This document shows, piece by piece, positions 1 through 7,915 of a stretch of DNA of 33,843 bases. The position numbers were made by a program, and so were the translations under genes. The stretch's first letter is position 1. Each line of letters begins with the position of its first letter. Origin of the DNA: Candidatus Azobacteroides sp. (GTDB lineage: Bacteria; Bacteroidota; Bacteroidia; Bacteroidales; Azobacteroidaceae); NCBI GenBank assembly GCA_009778655.1, contig WRFZ01000166.1, positions 1 through 33,843 of the forward strand. The letters are read 5' to 3'. Below the pieces are notes generated by a model. That model searched no databases, was not told the DNA's origin, and saw only the letters and a list, made by a program, of their open reading frames with translations.

Positions 1-425
1 TGGGCGTATATGATTTGAAAATGTTGCGGTTGTATAATTATATTTATCAACAGAGCGATTGCAATTTTTCGATTGTCCATAGCTTGGACGGATACGACGA
101 AATCTCTCTGACGGATAAATTTAAGGTGATTAATTCGCGGGAAGAGCGGATGTTTGAACCGGAAATGACGGGAATGAAACGAGTGAATCCCGAAGAATTG
201 TTCGGCGGAGATACTCCGGCTGAAGCAGCCCGTATATTTGACCGCGTATTGAATAATACGGCAACAGAATCGCAAAAAAATGTGGTCGTTGTCAATGCGG
301 CAATAGCTATTCAAACCATTGCGCCGAATCGAGATTTTCAAACCTGTATTGAAATAGCTAACGAGTCGTTAGCATCCGGAAAAGCAAAATCCGCTTTCAT
401 CAAATTCAAAGAATTAAATTCATAA
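1..425 (+). CDS. trpD: Anthranilate phosphoribosyltransferase TrpD, C-terminal part (start lies outside the window)
   Basis: TrpD transfers phosphoribose from PRPP to anthranilate, the second step of tryptophan synthesis. The frame is already open at the window's first bases (codons begin at base 3) and runs to a TAA at 423-425, giving about 141 residues of the usual 330 or so. Visible family features are the segment SIVHSLDGYDEISLTD, typical of the C-terminal lobe of TrpD, then the stretch around ELFGGDTPAEAA and the final helices with VVVNAA. The following genes are trpC, trpF and trpA, which fixes the identity by context. The first in-window ATG (base 15+6) is internal, not a start. The 72-base gap to trpC is longer than the other junctions in the operon and holds a palindrome and a heptad repeat. 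Confidence 0.93.
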   Translation, partial: GVYDLKMLRLYNYIYQQSDCNFSIVHSLDGYDEISLTDKFKVINSREERMFEPEMTGMKRVNPEELFGGDTPAEAARIFDRVLNNTATESQKNVVVVNAAIAIQTIAPNRDFQTCIEIANESLASGKAKSAFIKFKELNS

Positions 426-439
426 CATAATGTTAGGAG

Positions 440-460
440 ATTGCGGGTCAAGCCCGCAAT
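440..460. repeat. REP-like palindrome between trpD and trpC
   Basis: A perfect 8-base inverted repeat, ATTGCGGG and CCCGCAAT, is separated by the 5-base loop TCAAG. It lies inside the operon, 15 bases after the trpD stop. A 15-base core of its reverse complement occurs again at 7675-7689, so it looks like a dispersed short palindromic element. GC-rich palindromes of this wording are common between genes in many bacterial genomes. It may act as a weak terminator or mRNA stabiliser inside the operon; that is inference. Confidence 0.7.
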
Positions 461-466
461 GACATA

Positions 467-497
467 ATAATTTATAATTCATAATTCATAATTAGTA
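467..497. repeat. Heptad tandem repeat, ATAATTC family, copy 1
   Basis: About four 7-base units in the register TATAATT, CATAATT, CATAATT, AGTAATG. The last unit runs into the trpC start codon. The same heptad, read on the other strand as GAATTAT, recurs at 7595-7629 and 7878-7912. Confidence 0.6.
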
Positions 498-1280
498 ATG
501 AATATCTTAAATACCATTTGTCATAGTAAACGGCTTGAAATTGCCCGTCAAAAGGAAGCGATTCCTCTTTCGGACATGAAGAACATCTTGAGTTCTCAAT
601 TCAGAGATAAAGCTTCGTTCAAGCAAGCTTTAACAAATTCGGATTCGGGAATTATTGCTGAATTTAAACGAAAATCGCCATCCAAAGGTTGGATTCATCC
701 GGAAGCCGATGTGACGACTGTAGTGCGGTCGTATGAAGTTTCTGGGGCGACAGCCGTCTCCTGTTTGACCGATGAACCCTTTTTCGGCGGCAATTTTGCC
801 GACTTCAAAAAAGCTCGCGAGGCAATTGACCGGATACCGCTTTTGCGTAAAGATTTTATTTTGGACGAATACCAACTCTATCAATCTAAAGCGATAGGCT
901 CCGACGTCATATTGTTGATTGCCGCTTGTTTGACGGCGGAAGAAATCGCCCGTTTCACTTCAATCGCTCATGACTTGGATATGGAGGTATTAGTAGAAAT
1001 TCATGAAGAATCGGAACTGTCTTCCATTCCTCCCGACGCGGATGCAATCGGAATTAATAATCGGAATTTGAAAACTTTTGTAACCGATATCCGGCATACT
1101 TTAGAATTGGCAAGTCGGATTCCGGATAAGTTTTTGAAAATTTCGGAAAGCGGATTATCTCGTCCCGAAACGGTGATTCAACTTCGGCAAGCCGGTTTCA
1201 AAGGATTTCTGATGGGCGAAAATTTTATGAAAACGACTGATCCGGGCGAGGCGTTGAAAGCGTTTATTAAGGAATTATGA
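498..1280 (+). CDS. trpC: Indole-3-glycerol-phosphate synthase
   Basis: Converts carboxyphenylamino-deoxyribulose phosphate to indole-3-glycerol phosphate. The 260-residue length is normal for a monofunctional bacterial TrpC. Recognisable (beta/alpha)8-barrel motifs in order are IIAEFKRKSPSKG near residues 51-63 (catalytic lysine region), LRKDFILDEYQ (second catalytic lysine), VLVEIHEESEL, GINNRNLKTF and the phosphate-binding SESGL plus GFLMGENFM near the end. The ATG at 498 is the only start that gives the family's usual N-terminus, beginning with ILNTICHSKRLEIARQKE. Its TGA overlaps the trpF start by four bases (ATGA), so the two are probably translationally coupled. Part of the trp operon. 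Confidence 0.97.
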   Translation: MNILNTICHSKRLEIARQKEAIPLSDMKNILSSQFRDKASFKQALTNSDSGIIAEFKRKSPSKGWIHPEADVTTVVRSYEVSGATAVSCLTDEPFFGGNFADFKKAREAIDRIPLLRKDFILDEYQLYQSKAIGSDVILLIAACLTAEEIARFTSIAHDLDMEVLVEIHEESELSSIPPDADAIGINNRNLKTFVTDIRHTLELASRIPDKFLKISESGLSRPETVIQLRQAGFKGFLMGENFMKTTDPGEALKAFIKEL

Positions 1281-1912
1281 AAATCAAAGTGTGCGGGATG
1301 AAAGATCCCGAAAATATACGGGCTTTAGCCGAACTTCCTATTGACTTAATGGGCTTGATTTTCTACGAAAAATCGCCGCGTTGCGTCAATGATTGGGATG
1401 CCGACCGAATCAATGCGCTTTCGTTGACAATTCCCAAAGTAGGCGTGTTTGTCAACGCTTCGTTGGAAGTTATTTTGGATAAAATGGAGCGATTCCGTTT
1501 GCAATCGGTTCAATTACACGGAAAAGAATCGCCCGATTTTTGTCGCGCTTTACGAGAAAAAAATATTTTGATTATCAAAGCTTTCCAAATCAAGACAATC
1601 GAAGATTGGGAAACTTGCCGGCTTTACGAGGATTGCTGCGATTATTTTTTATTCGATACTCCGACACATGGGTACGGCGGTTCGGGAAACAAGTTCGATT
1701 GGGAAATGCTTTCAGCTTACACCGGAGCAACTTCTTTCTTCTTGAGCGGCGGCATTGCGCCGGAAGATGCCGAAAAAATTAACCGTTTGAATTTTCCTCA
1801 ATTAATTGCTATTGATTTGAATAGTCGGTTTGAAACAGCACCGGGCATAAAAGATATAAACAGCATCCGGAAGTTTTTATCCGGATTAAATAAAAAAACA
1901 GAATTATTATGA
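1277..1912 (+). CDS. trpF: Phosphoribosylanthranilate isomerase
   Basis: Catalyses the Amadori rearrangement of N-(5'-phosphoribosyl)anthranilate, the step before TrpC. The protein has 211 residues, a normal length. The N-terminal [17 protein letters not shown] contains the catalytic cysteine (C6) of the family's KxCG motif; VQLHGKES follows near residue 78, and the catalytic aspartate lies in the [18 protein letters not shown] segment. The phosphate site [11 protein letters not shown] is also present. The start overlaps trpC by four bases and the end overlaps trpA by four bases (both ATGA). In many bacteria trpC and trpF are fused or adjacent; here they are separate. Confidence 0.96.
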   Translation: MKIKVCGMKDPENIRALAELPIDLMGLIFYEKSPRCVNDWDADRINALSLTIPKVGVFVNASLEVILDKMERFRLQSVQLHGKESPDFCRALREKNILIIKAFQIKTIEDWETCRLYEDCCDYFLFDTPTHGYGGSGNKFDWEMLSAYTGATSFFLSGGIAPEDAEKINRLNFPQLIAIDLNSRFETAPGIKDINSIRKFLSGLNKKTELL

Positions 1913-2682
1913 ATAAAATAAATGCTTTATTTCAGAATAAGAAACGGGAAATACTTTCCGTTTACTTTACCGCCGGTTTTCCGGCTATCCACGATACGGA
2001 AAAAATTATTTTTGCACTGCAAAACGCCGGCGTTGACCTCGTCGAAGTGGGAATCCCGTTTTCCGATCCGTTGGCCGACGGACCGGTCATTCAAGAAAGC
2101 AGCACAATCGCTCTCCGAAACGGTATGAATTTGCGATTGCTGTTTTCCCAATTGGACCAGATCAAAGACAAAGTGCATATTCCATTGATTCTGATGGGTT
2201 ATCTGAATCCTATTATGCAATACGGATTTGAAAACTTCTGTAAGGATTGTAAAAAAACAGGCGTTTCCGGGATGATTATCCCCGATTTGCCTTTCAACGA
2301 GTATTTGAACGAATATAAACCAATCTCCGACCGCTATGATTTGAAAGTCGTATTGTTAATCACTCCCGAAACCTCCGATGAACGCATCCGTTTGATTGAT
2401 GAACATACCGATGGATTTATCTATATGGTTTCTTCAGCAGCAACGACCGGCGCGCAGCAACGGTTTGACGAGAAAAAATTAGATTATTTTCGCCGCATCG
2501 GTTGTATGAATTTACGCAATCCGTTGTTAATCGGTTTCGGAATATCAAACCATGATACGCTTGCCGCAGCTTTTAAATATGCCTCAGGCGCAATCATCGG
2601 CAGTCGGTTTATTCGCTTGCTGGCGGAAGAAAAATCGCCGGAAGCGGCAGTCGAAAAACTGTTGGAATCGCTTGCGAATTAA
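1909..2682 (+). CDS. trpA: Tryptophan synthase alpha chain
   Basis: The alpha subunit cleaves indole-3-glycerol phosphate and channels indole to TrpB. The 257 residues include the catalytic glutamate E46 and aspartate D57 in the motif [15 protein letters not shown], corresponding to E49 and D60 of E. coli. The GMIIPDLPF segment and a phosphate-binding GFGIS near residue 208 are also present. It overlaps trpF by four bases and closes the operon; trpB is not in the window and presumably lies upstream with trpE, trpG and the start of trpD, as in the common Bacteroidota order. A terminator-like hairpin follows ten bases later. Confidence 0.97.
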   Translation: MNKINALFQNKKREILSVYFTAGFPAIHDTEKIIFALQNAGVDLVEVGIPFSDPLADGPVIQESSTIALRNGMNLRLLFSQLDQIKDKVHIPLILMGYLNPIMQYGFENFCKDCKKTGVSGMIIPDLPFNEYLNEYKPISDRYDLKVVLLITPETSDERIRLIDEHTDGFIYMVSSAATTGAQQRFDEKKLDYFRRIGCMNLRNPLLIGFGISNHDTLAAAFKYASGAIIGSRFIRLLAEEKSPEAAVEKLLESLAN

Positions 2683-2691
2683 TTTTGATAA

Positions 2692-2723
2692 CCGGCAATC
2701 GGTAACCGGTTGCCGGCCTTTAA
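2692..2723 (+). terminator. Probable terminator of the trp operon
   Basis: An inverted repeat CCGGCAA / TTGCCGG encloses a loop that itself contains a CGGT-ACCG pair, giving a strong GC-rich hairpin at 2692-2716 followed by CCTTT. The T run is weak, so termination by this hairpin is likely but not certain. It sits between the trpA stop and the convergent nuclease gene, where a terminator is expected. Confidence 0.6.
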
Positions 2724-2750
2724 CGGCTGTGGCTGGAATGTTGAGAACCA

Positions 2751-3614
2751 TTAATTTTTAGTTTTCAATTCCATTATTTGTTCCTTTGAATAGCCTGTAA
2801 AGAAAATAATATCTTCTATTGCCATATTTTTTTGAAAATATTTTTTGATAGCGGCAATTTTTTCTTCTTCACGAGCTTCTTCTCGCGCGCAATCCATGGC
2901 GCTGCGAACTTCGTGATAATCTGTTATGCTTTTCTTGTATGCTCTCATATCTTTTTTTGTTAATCGTTTTATTTCCGCTAATTCAAATAAATTTTCAAAA
3001 ATCTTGCCCCGAACTGAAGTCGGACGCTCTCTTAATTTGTATAAGTTTTTCAGTATAAACAACCATTGGTCGAATCGGGTTTCCAATTCTTCCTCCGTCT
3101 TTTTGAATTTCGGCAATTCGATAAATGCAAATTTCAACTTGTTTGAATATTGCGTTTTTGTTCGCTCTCGCTCAAGTTGTACATATTCGATTACCTGTTC
3201 TTTGTCTTCTTCCGACTCATCGAAAAGTACGAAATCCAAAATTCCCACCATATAGACCGCTTTCAAGCGGAAGTTCCAGATGCCGCGAGGCGCTTGTTTT
3301 TGTATCGGTAACGAGGCATAATAAAGACTTCGATCTCGAAAAAACGGTTGCTTTTCCTTTTGCATCTCAACAATAAAATATTCCTCCTTTTCGTTGGTAC
3401 AAAAAATGTCAAAAATCGCTTTTCGTTCGGTTTTTAAATTTCCCCATTGTTCCGGAGGAAGGTATTGAATATCGGTTATCAAGCCTTCTCCCTTAATCAC
3501 TTGATTGAGAAAATCAATCAATAAATTTTTCACCCCAAATACCCTGTGAAATCCGTAATCTGTTAATAGGTTCAGATACCTCGAATTTAATTCTTCGAAT
3601 ACTTTTTCTTTCAT
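2751..3614 (-). CDS. Rpn-like PD-(D/E)XK nuclease / putative transposase
   Basis: About 287 residues from the ATG at 3614. The N-terminal YLNLLTDYGFHRVFG is typical of the PDDEXK_2 / Rpn (recombination-promoting nuclease) family. The nuclease core shows the aspartate in AIFDIFC (D69) and the EMQ in FIVEMQKEK (E83, Q85), the family's variant of D-x(n)-ExK. The C-terminal quarter is charged and helical (REEAREEEK), ending in a short segment with GYSKEQIMELK. Such genes are multicopy and mobile-looking in Bacteroidota; relatives promote RecA-independent recombination and some act in phage defence. The longer frame to 3680 begins with TTG upstream of the predicted transcription start, so the ATG at 3614 is preferred. 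The gene stands alone, convergent with the trp operon. Confidence 0.85.
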   Translation of the reverse strand: MKEKVFEELNSRYLNLLTDYGFHRVFGVKNLLIDFLNQVIKGEGLITDIQYLPPEQWGNLKTERKAIFDIFCTNEKEEYFIVEMQKEKQPFFRDRSLYYASLPIQKQAPRGIWNFRLKAVYMVGILDFVLFDESEEDKEQVIEYVQLERERTKTQYSNKLKFAFIELPKFKKTEEELETRFDQWLFILKNLYKLRERPTSVRGKIFENLFELAEIKRLTKKDMRAYKKSITDYHEVRSAMDCAREEAREEEKIAAIKKYFQKNMAIEDIIFFTGYSKEQIMELKTKN

Positions 3615-3650
3615 AATTAGCGCTTTGATTAAATATATATAATATGCAGG

Positions 3651-3680
3651 CAAAGTTATATGTTTTTTTGAAATCAGCAA
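3651..3680 (-). promoter_or_regulatory. Bacteroidota-type promoter for the Rpn-like nuclease
   Basis: On the minus strand the sequence reads TTG, 19 bases, TAACTTTG, an exact match to the Bacteroidota -33/-7 consensus. The -7 box ends about 37 bases before the ATG at 3614, which supports that start. Confidence 0.7.
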
Positions 3681-3851
3681 TCAGACCGCAAAAATTTAAC
3701 ATTTTATTTTTCTCCGGAGCGCAATTTTCACCCTTTTGGGGGATTGATAGCAATAATTCCATTTACTAATTTTACTCGGAATTATATACAATTCAAATAT
3801 TGAACTTTATTAACATAACATAAGAAATAAACAACTTAAAATTCGAGAGTT

Positions 3852-4826
3852 ATGAAAAACGTGATTATTTTTTCAGTTTGCATGCTTTGTGCAAGCGTTA
3901 ATTTATTAGCGCAGCCGCAGCAAAAGTTTACTATTCAAAACGGAACAAAAATGGTGTTTTATGATGATTTAGAAACGGCTGTACAGCAAGCGGCTTCGGG
4001 CGATACGATTTACCTGCCGGGAGGATTATTTCAACTGCAAAGCGAATTGATTATCAATAAAAAATTGGCTATTTTCGGAACCGGGTGGGATACGGGAACC
4101 ATGGGCGGAATTTCTATTACGCAAATACAAAATGATATTCGTTTCGCCGAAGGTTCGAGCGGCAGTTTACTTACCGGTTGTAATATAAGCGGAAATATTA
4201 ATTTCGAATCGAACCTGCAAAATATAACTATTTTACGTAATAGGATAAGCGGAAATATTAACTTTACTTCCGGTAAACAGATGGTTGTCAGCGAGAATTG
4301 GGTAGCGTCGTCTATTGGGATTTATGGAGATACATCTGATGAGTGTCAAATTAATAATAATTACAGCAGATCAATCATCAACTTTAGTAATTCGCGCATA
4401 TATAACAATGTAACTGAGTTTGCTACTAATTTATATGGATGTACCGTTGAAAACAATTTTATTATGAATGAGTCAGACGCAGATATTTCCTCTTGTTCGA
4501 ATTGTTATTTCAATAACAATGCCTTCGAAGGAAATATAACATTTCCGGTAGGAACAAATATAGGAAACAATAATTTGATGGACCAATCCATGGCCGATAC
4601 TTTTAACGGTACCGAGCAGCCGAAAGATTTGGAAATACAAGATAGCAGCCCCTGCAAAAACGCCGGCACCGACGGCACGGATATTGGTATCTACGGAGGA
4701 ATCAATCCATGGAAACCGGACGAATTGCCTTTTAATCCGCATATCATTCAAGTAGTTATTCCTACACAAGCGGATAAAGACGGAAATTTGAAAGTAAACA
4801 TCTCCGTTGCGGCTCAAACCAGATAA
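3852..4826 (+). CDS. Secreted protein with probable right-handed beta-helix fold
   Basis: A 324-residue protein with a clear signal peptide (MKNVIIFSVCMLCASVNLLA, probable cleavage before QPQQ). Residues about 30-60 resemble the entry to a parallel beta-helix (DLETAVQQAASGDTIYLPGG). This is followed by many short asparagine-rich rungs such as GNISGNINFES, ILRNRISGNINF and NNNYSRSIINFSNS, a pattern of parallel beta-helix proteins. The last 25 residues (PHIIQVVIPTQADKDGNLKV) resemble the C-terminal ending often seen in Bacteroidota surface beta-helix proteins. The function is unknown; carbohydrate or adhesive surface roles are possible. Thirteen bases separate it from the next gene, so the two were probably co-transcribed. 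No transmembrane anchor or lipobox is visible. Confidence 0.75.
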   Translation: MKNVIIFSVCMLCASVNLLAQPQQKFTIQNGTKMVFYDDLETAVQQAASGDTIYLPGGLFQLQSELIINKKLAIFGTGWDTGTMGGISITQIQNDIRFAEGSSGSLLTGCNISGNINFESNLQNITILRNRISGNINFTSGKQMVVSENWVASSIGIYGDTSDECQINNNYSRSIINFSNSRIYNNVTEFATNLYGCTVENNFIMNESDADISSCSNCYFNNNAFEGNITFPVGTNIGNNNLMDQSMADTFNGTEQPKDLEIQDSSPCKNAGTDGTDIGIYGGINPWKPDELPFNPHIIQVVIPTQADKDGNLKVNISVAAQTR

Positions 4827-4839
4827 AAACAGAATTCTT

Positions 4840-7594
4840 ATGAAACGAATTTATCTTTGGATATTTTTGTTGTTTGCCTGCGGAAATATATTCGCTCAAA
4901 GCAATATCGTTCATTACGAGTATTGGCTGAATAACGATTATGCCCATCGCACGACTGCAACCGCAAATTCAACCGAATTTAATCTGTCGGCTGATATTCC
5001 GACACAGGAAATTGAACCGGGCATACACACTTTTAATGTGCGATTTAAGGATTCCTACGGGCGGTGGAGCAGTCCGGTCAGTCAATATTTTCAAAAATTG
5101 ACTTCCGATATTGTTCTTAGGAATATAACGGCTTACGAATATTGGTTCAATGATGACTACGGTAAAAAAATCAGAAAGGATGTAGCTCCTCAACAAACTT
5201 TGATTCTTTTGGACAGTGTAAATCGTTCATCCGCCGATAAAAGAATCAATACAATCTCTTACCGTTTTCTGGACGATTCGGGACTTTGGAGTTCAACCTT
5301 CACCGCTGATTTTTATCAAACAGTTACGATTTCCGTAAATCTGACTTATACGAAAAGTGTATTGCCGGGAGAAACGCCTGTGGTAGAAACCGGGTATCCC
5401 GATTATGCCGATGTAGGTTTTACTTTGTATAATATTACCAAAGAGGAAGATATTACCGACATGACCGTTCAATTTCCGGATATTGTGTTGACTCTACCGG
5501 TTGATGCCGGAGATTCTATTGCGATTACGGCTATCGGCTACAGTACGGAACGTATCAATTACTTTCCATGGCAAAAAGTCCGAATTTTAACTCGCTTCAG
5601 AATTTGTCGGCTTTTGCTTCCACCGAATTGGTAGAAAATACGCACTATATTCTCCAGACTTTGGAAGTAAAGAGCGGAATAATTACGGCAACAACTATCC
5701 CGACCATTCCGAAATTGGATGAAAGTCAATTGTATTATACTACGAGCCTTGTTTACCGTTAATAAGGCTTTGGTCGCTCTCGACAATTACGTAACGCTTC
5801 GCAGTGAAGTGGAATTGAAAGAAGAGGTTCGAAATCAAGTCAACGGCTTGAAACTGATAGCCTATATTCCCGAAAATTGCTTATTTGTTGATCATTCGGT
5901 CATGATCGGCGACAGCGTTTTCAATAATTATACGATTCAAGACAATCAATTGACGGTTCTTTTGGCTTCCGATTCCGACATTGTTCATTTCTGTATTGTT
6001 CCGACGCAAGGAGGCGAGTATGCGCCCAACGGCTTTATCGAATTTACAATGACCGGCCGAACGATACGGCAACCGATAGGAACGGCATATTTTAAAGCGG
6101 AAGGATTAACTATCTATGCTCCAAGTATTACATCACAAAAAACGATACCGGTCAAAGGAATTGTTCCGGCGCAATCGTTGGTTAGAGTTTACGATGACGA
6201 TGAATTGATAGGACAAACTACCGCTTTGGCGAACGGCCATTGGGCAATGTCATGCGATTTGCAAAGTGCAACCGGATTTTCATTTCACAATATTCGCGCA
6301 GAAGTCACTACGACGCAAGGTTTGACCTTACAGACCGAAACGAAAGAAGTAGTTTATGATGAAACATTGAATGAACCGGTTCGGGTGATGATGTATAATA
6401 CGGCGCATAGTGCAACCTCCTTAGAATTGCAGGAATATGTAACAAACTTTGATTATCAAAATCCGTCAATGGCAGGACGTGTCTATTGGTATTGGCCCGA
6501 CTATTTATGATCCGGCAAAAGGATTATGGGTACTACCGGTCAATTTTTCAGCAATTCCTTACCGATTAATGTTCAAGTCCTCTTTGGCCGCAAATATGTG
6601 CAACGTTATGAGCCGGATACTCAAAATACGGTAAAAATGAAAGGGGAAGACATCGTAAGGCTATTCAGCCAACTGTACGATAAATGGAAAGAATGCGGCG
6701 ATACGGCAGGCATCGGCTTTGACGACGGGGAAAAACGATTTTTCGAATCTCCCGGAAGGAGATGATGTTCAAAGATTGTTGCAACTCACTCATGACGAAT
6801 TAGTTAAAATGATAGAAGATCCCTTTTTGAATTTGGAAATTAACGGAAAAGGTTTCATTGAAGTAATCGCGGAACCCAAGGATGCCGCTGCCGGAAAAAC
6901 AATTATCGCTCGCTCGATTTCCTCTGTCTTAGCGACAGTAACCGGCAGTGCCGTTTTGGATGCCGACGGTAAAGCGATTCTTCAAGTCGCCGGCGAATTG
7001 CCCGGAAGTACGCAAATTGTCATTACTTTAGACGGAACCGATGTGAAAACAACGACAGATGTTTACATAGCGATGGCGCTTGCCGTACCGGAACAGCAGC
7101 AGGAACAAGTTGAAATACCGGTTGCTTCTATCCCGTCGGGTTCGACCGTCATCAAAAACACGGAAGTGAGTCTTTCTTCCGCAACCGAAGGCGCCGACAT
7201 TTATTATACCACGGACGGTTCCGATCCTTCCGGTTCGGCCGGTATAGAATATACTCGACCGATTGTCTTGACGGAAGATGTTACTATTCGGGCCATAGCC
7301 GTAAAAGAAGGTATGACAGACAGTGAAATTGCCGTTTTCGAATATACGATAGATATAGATATCGAAACGAACATTGATCAACCCGATCGGACTGCGATAC
7401 TTTTTGTCAGAAATCAAACGCTTGTCATTCGAGGACTTAAACCTGGTGAATCCTACACGGTCTATTCTGTCTTAGGAACCGTTGTTACTCAAGGAATCGT
7501 TACGGATCAAGTTGAACAACAGATCTTTTTACCCTATAAAGGAATATTTGTCGTTTCGACGCCGATAGTGAAAGCCAAAGTGCCGGTTGAGTAA
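4840..7594 (+). pseudogene. Large secreted repeat protein broken by about five frameshifts
   Basis: The ATG at 4840 starts a signal peptide (MKRIYLWIFLLFACGNIFA). Two repeats follow, starting YEYWLNNDY and YEYWFNDDY and each ending in a tryptophan-containing R(W/F)(x)SS-like strand. The reading frame is then lost and regained: frame 1 to 3 at an A run (5573-5577), 3 to 1 at a T run (5752-5754), 1 to 2 near 6470-6485, 2 to 1 near 6521-6530 and 1 to 2 at a G run (6727-6730). Joined, the pieces make one continuous protein of about 918 residues. It contains an Ig-like middle region and a chitobiase C-terminal-like domain (IYYTTDGSDPSG) at 7195-7235. The C-terminus (YTVYSVLGTVVTQG) resembles a type IX sorting tail. 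Either a decaying gene or homopolymer sequencing errors; the intact neighbours favour decay. Confidence 0.8.
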
Positions 7595-7629
7595 GAATTA
7601 TGAATTAAGAATTATGAATTATGAATTAA
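7595..7629. repeat. Heptad tandem repeat, ATAATTC family, copy 2
   Basis: Five units in perfect 7-base phase starting at 7595, 7602, 7609, 7616 and 7623, each GAATTAT or GAATTAA. The array begins directly after the stop codon of the broken secreted-protein gene. Confidence 0.8.
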
Positions 7630-7635
7630 AGGTTT

Positions 7636-7674
7636 AAGGGGCTGTGTCAAAAGAGTTTTGAGACAGCCTCTTTT
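7636..7674 (+). terminator. Long imperfect hairpin, terminator-like
   Basis: GGCTGT-G-TCAAAA pairs with TTTTGA-G-ACAGCC around the 3-base loop GAG, with a single G/G mismatch. The stem extends further through AAGG/CTCTT with a G-U pair, and a CTCTTTT tract follows. It fits an intrinsic terminator for the secreted-protein genes. Similar wording (GGCTGTCTCAAAA) also occurs at ends of Bacteroidota insertion sequences, so an IS or MITE scar is the alternative. Confidence 0.55.
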
Positions 7675-7700
7675 CATTGCGGGCTTGACGTGGAATGACC
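7675..7700. repeat. Degenerate second copy of the REP-like palindrome
   Basis: The 15 bases CATTGCGGGCTTGAC at 7675-7689 are identical to the reverse complement of the palindrome at 446-460 plus its flank. The second arm (GTGGAATGACC) has diverged, so the hairpin is lost in this copy. Confidence 0.55.
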
Positions 7701-7751
7701 GGTAAAAATAATATGATTTTGGCGGTTATATTCGATAAAAATGGTTAATAA

Positions 7752-7889
7752 CTGTTGCAATCAGCCAAACGAATAGCGATTGAAAAAATGCTTATCATCA
7801 CCAAAGATGAAGAAAATACAATTTCGGAAAACGACGTAAATATTGACGTTGTTCCAATTTGGAAATGGTTATTGCGCTATAATTCATAA
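7752..7889 (+). pseudogene. C-terminal remnant of a DUF4143-type AAA ATPase
   Basis: An open stretch of 45 codons with no plausible start, preceded by stops in frame, ends at the TAA at 7887-7889. The segment MLIITKDEENTI followed by VVPIWKWLL matches the ending I know from the AAA_14/DUF4143 ATPase family (IIT-x-DE... then I-P-x-WKWLL). Nothing of the ATPase domain remains in the window. The last residues (YNS) are encoded by the heptad repeat that invaded or grew at the 3' end. Family assignment is from memory of the motif and covers a short segment, so it is tentative. Confidence 0.5.
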
Positions 7890-7915
7890 TTAATAATTCA
7901 TAATTAATAATTCAT
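7878..7915. repeat. Heptad tandem repeat, ATAATTC family, copy 3
   Basis: Five 7-base units, alternating TATAATT/CATAATT/AATAATT, in perfect phase from 7878 to 7912, followed by CAT. The array touches the stop codon of the TPR gene on the minus strand (7912-7914). Confidence 0.75.

Noticed and set aside
3614-3680. Longer N-terminus for the Rpn-like nuclease starting at 3680
   Set aside because: That start would be a TTG that is itself the -33 element of the predicted promoter.
5568-6765. Programmed ribosomal frameshifting in the broken secreted protein
   Set aside because: Five shifts in both directions with no slippery heptamer plus pseudoknot pattern; programmed shifting does not act this way.
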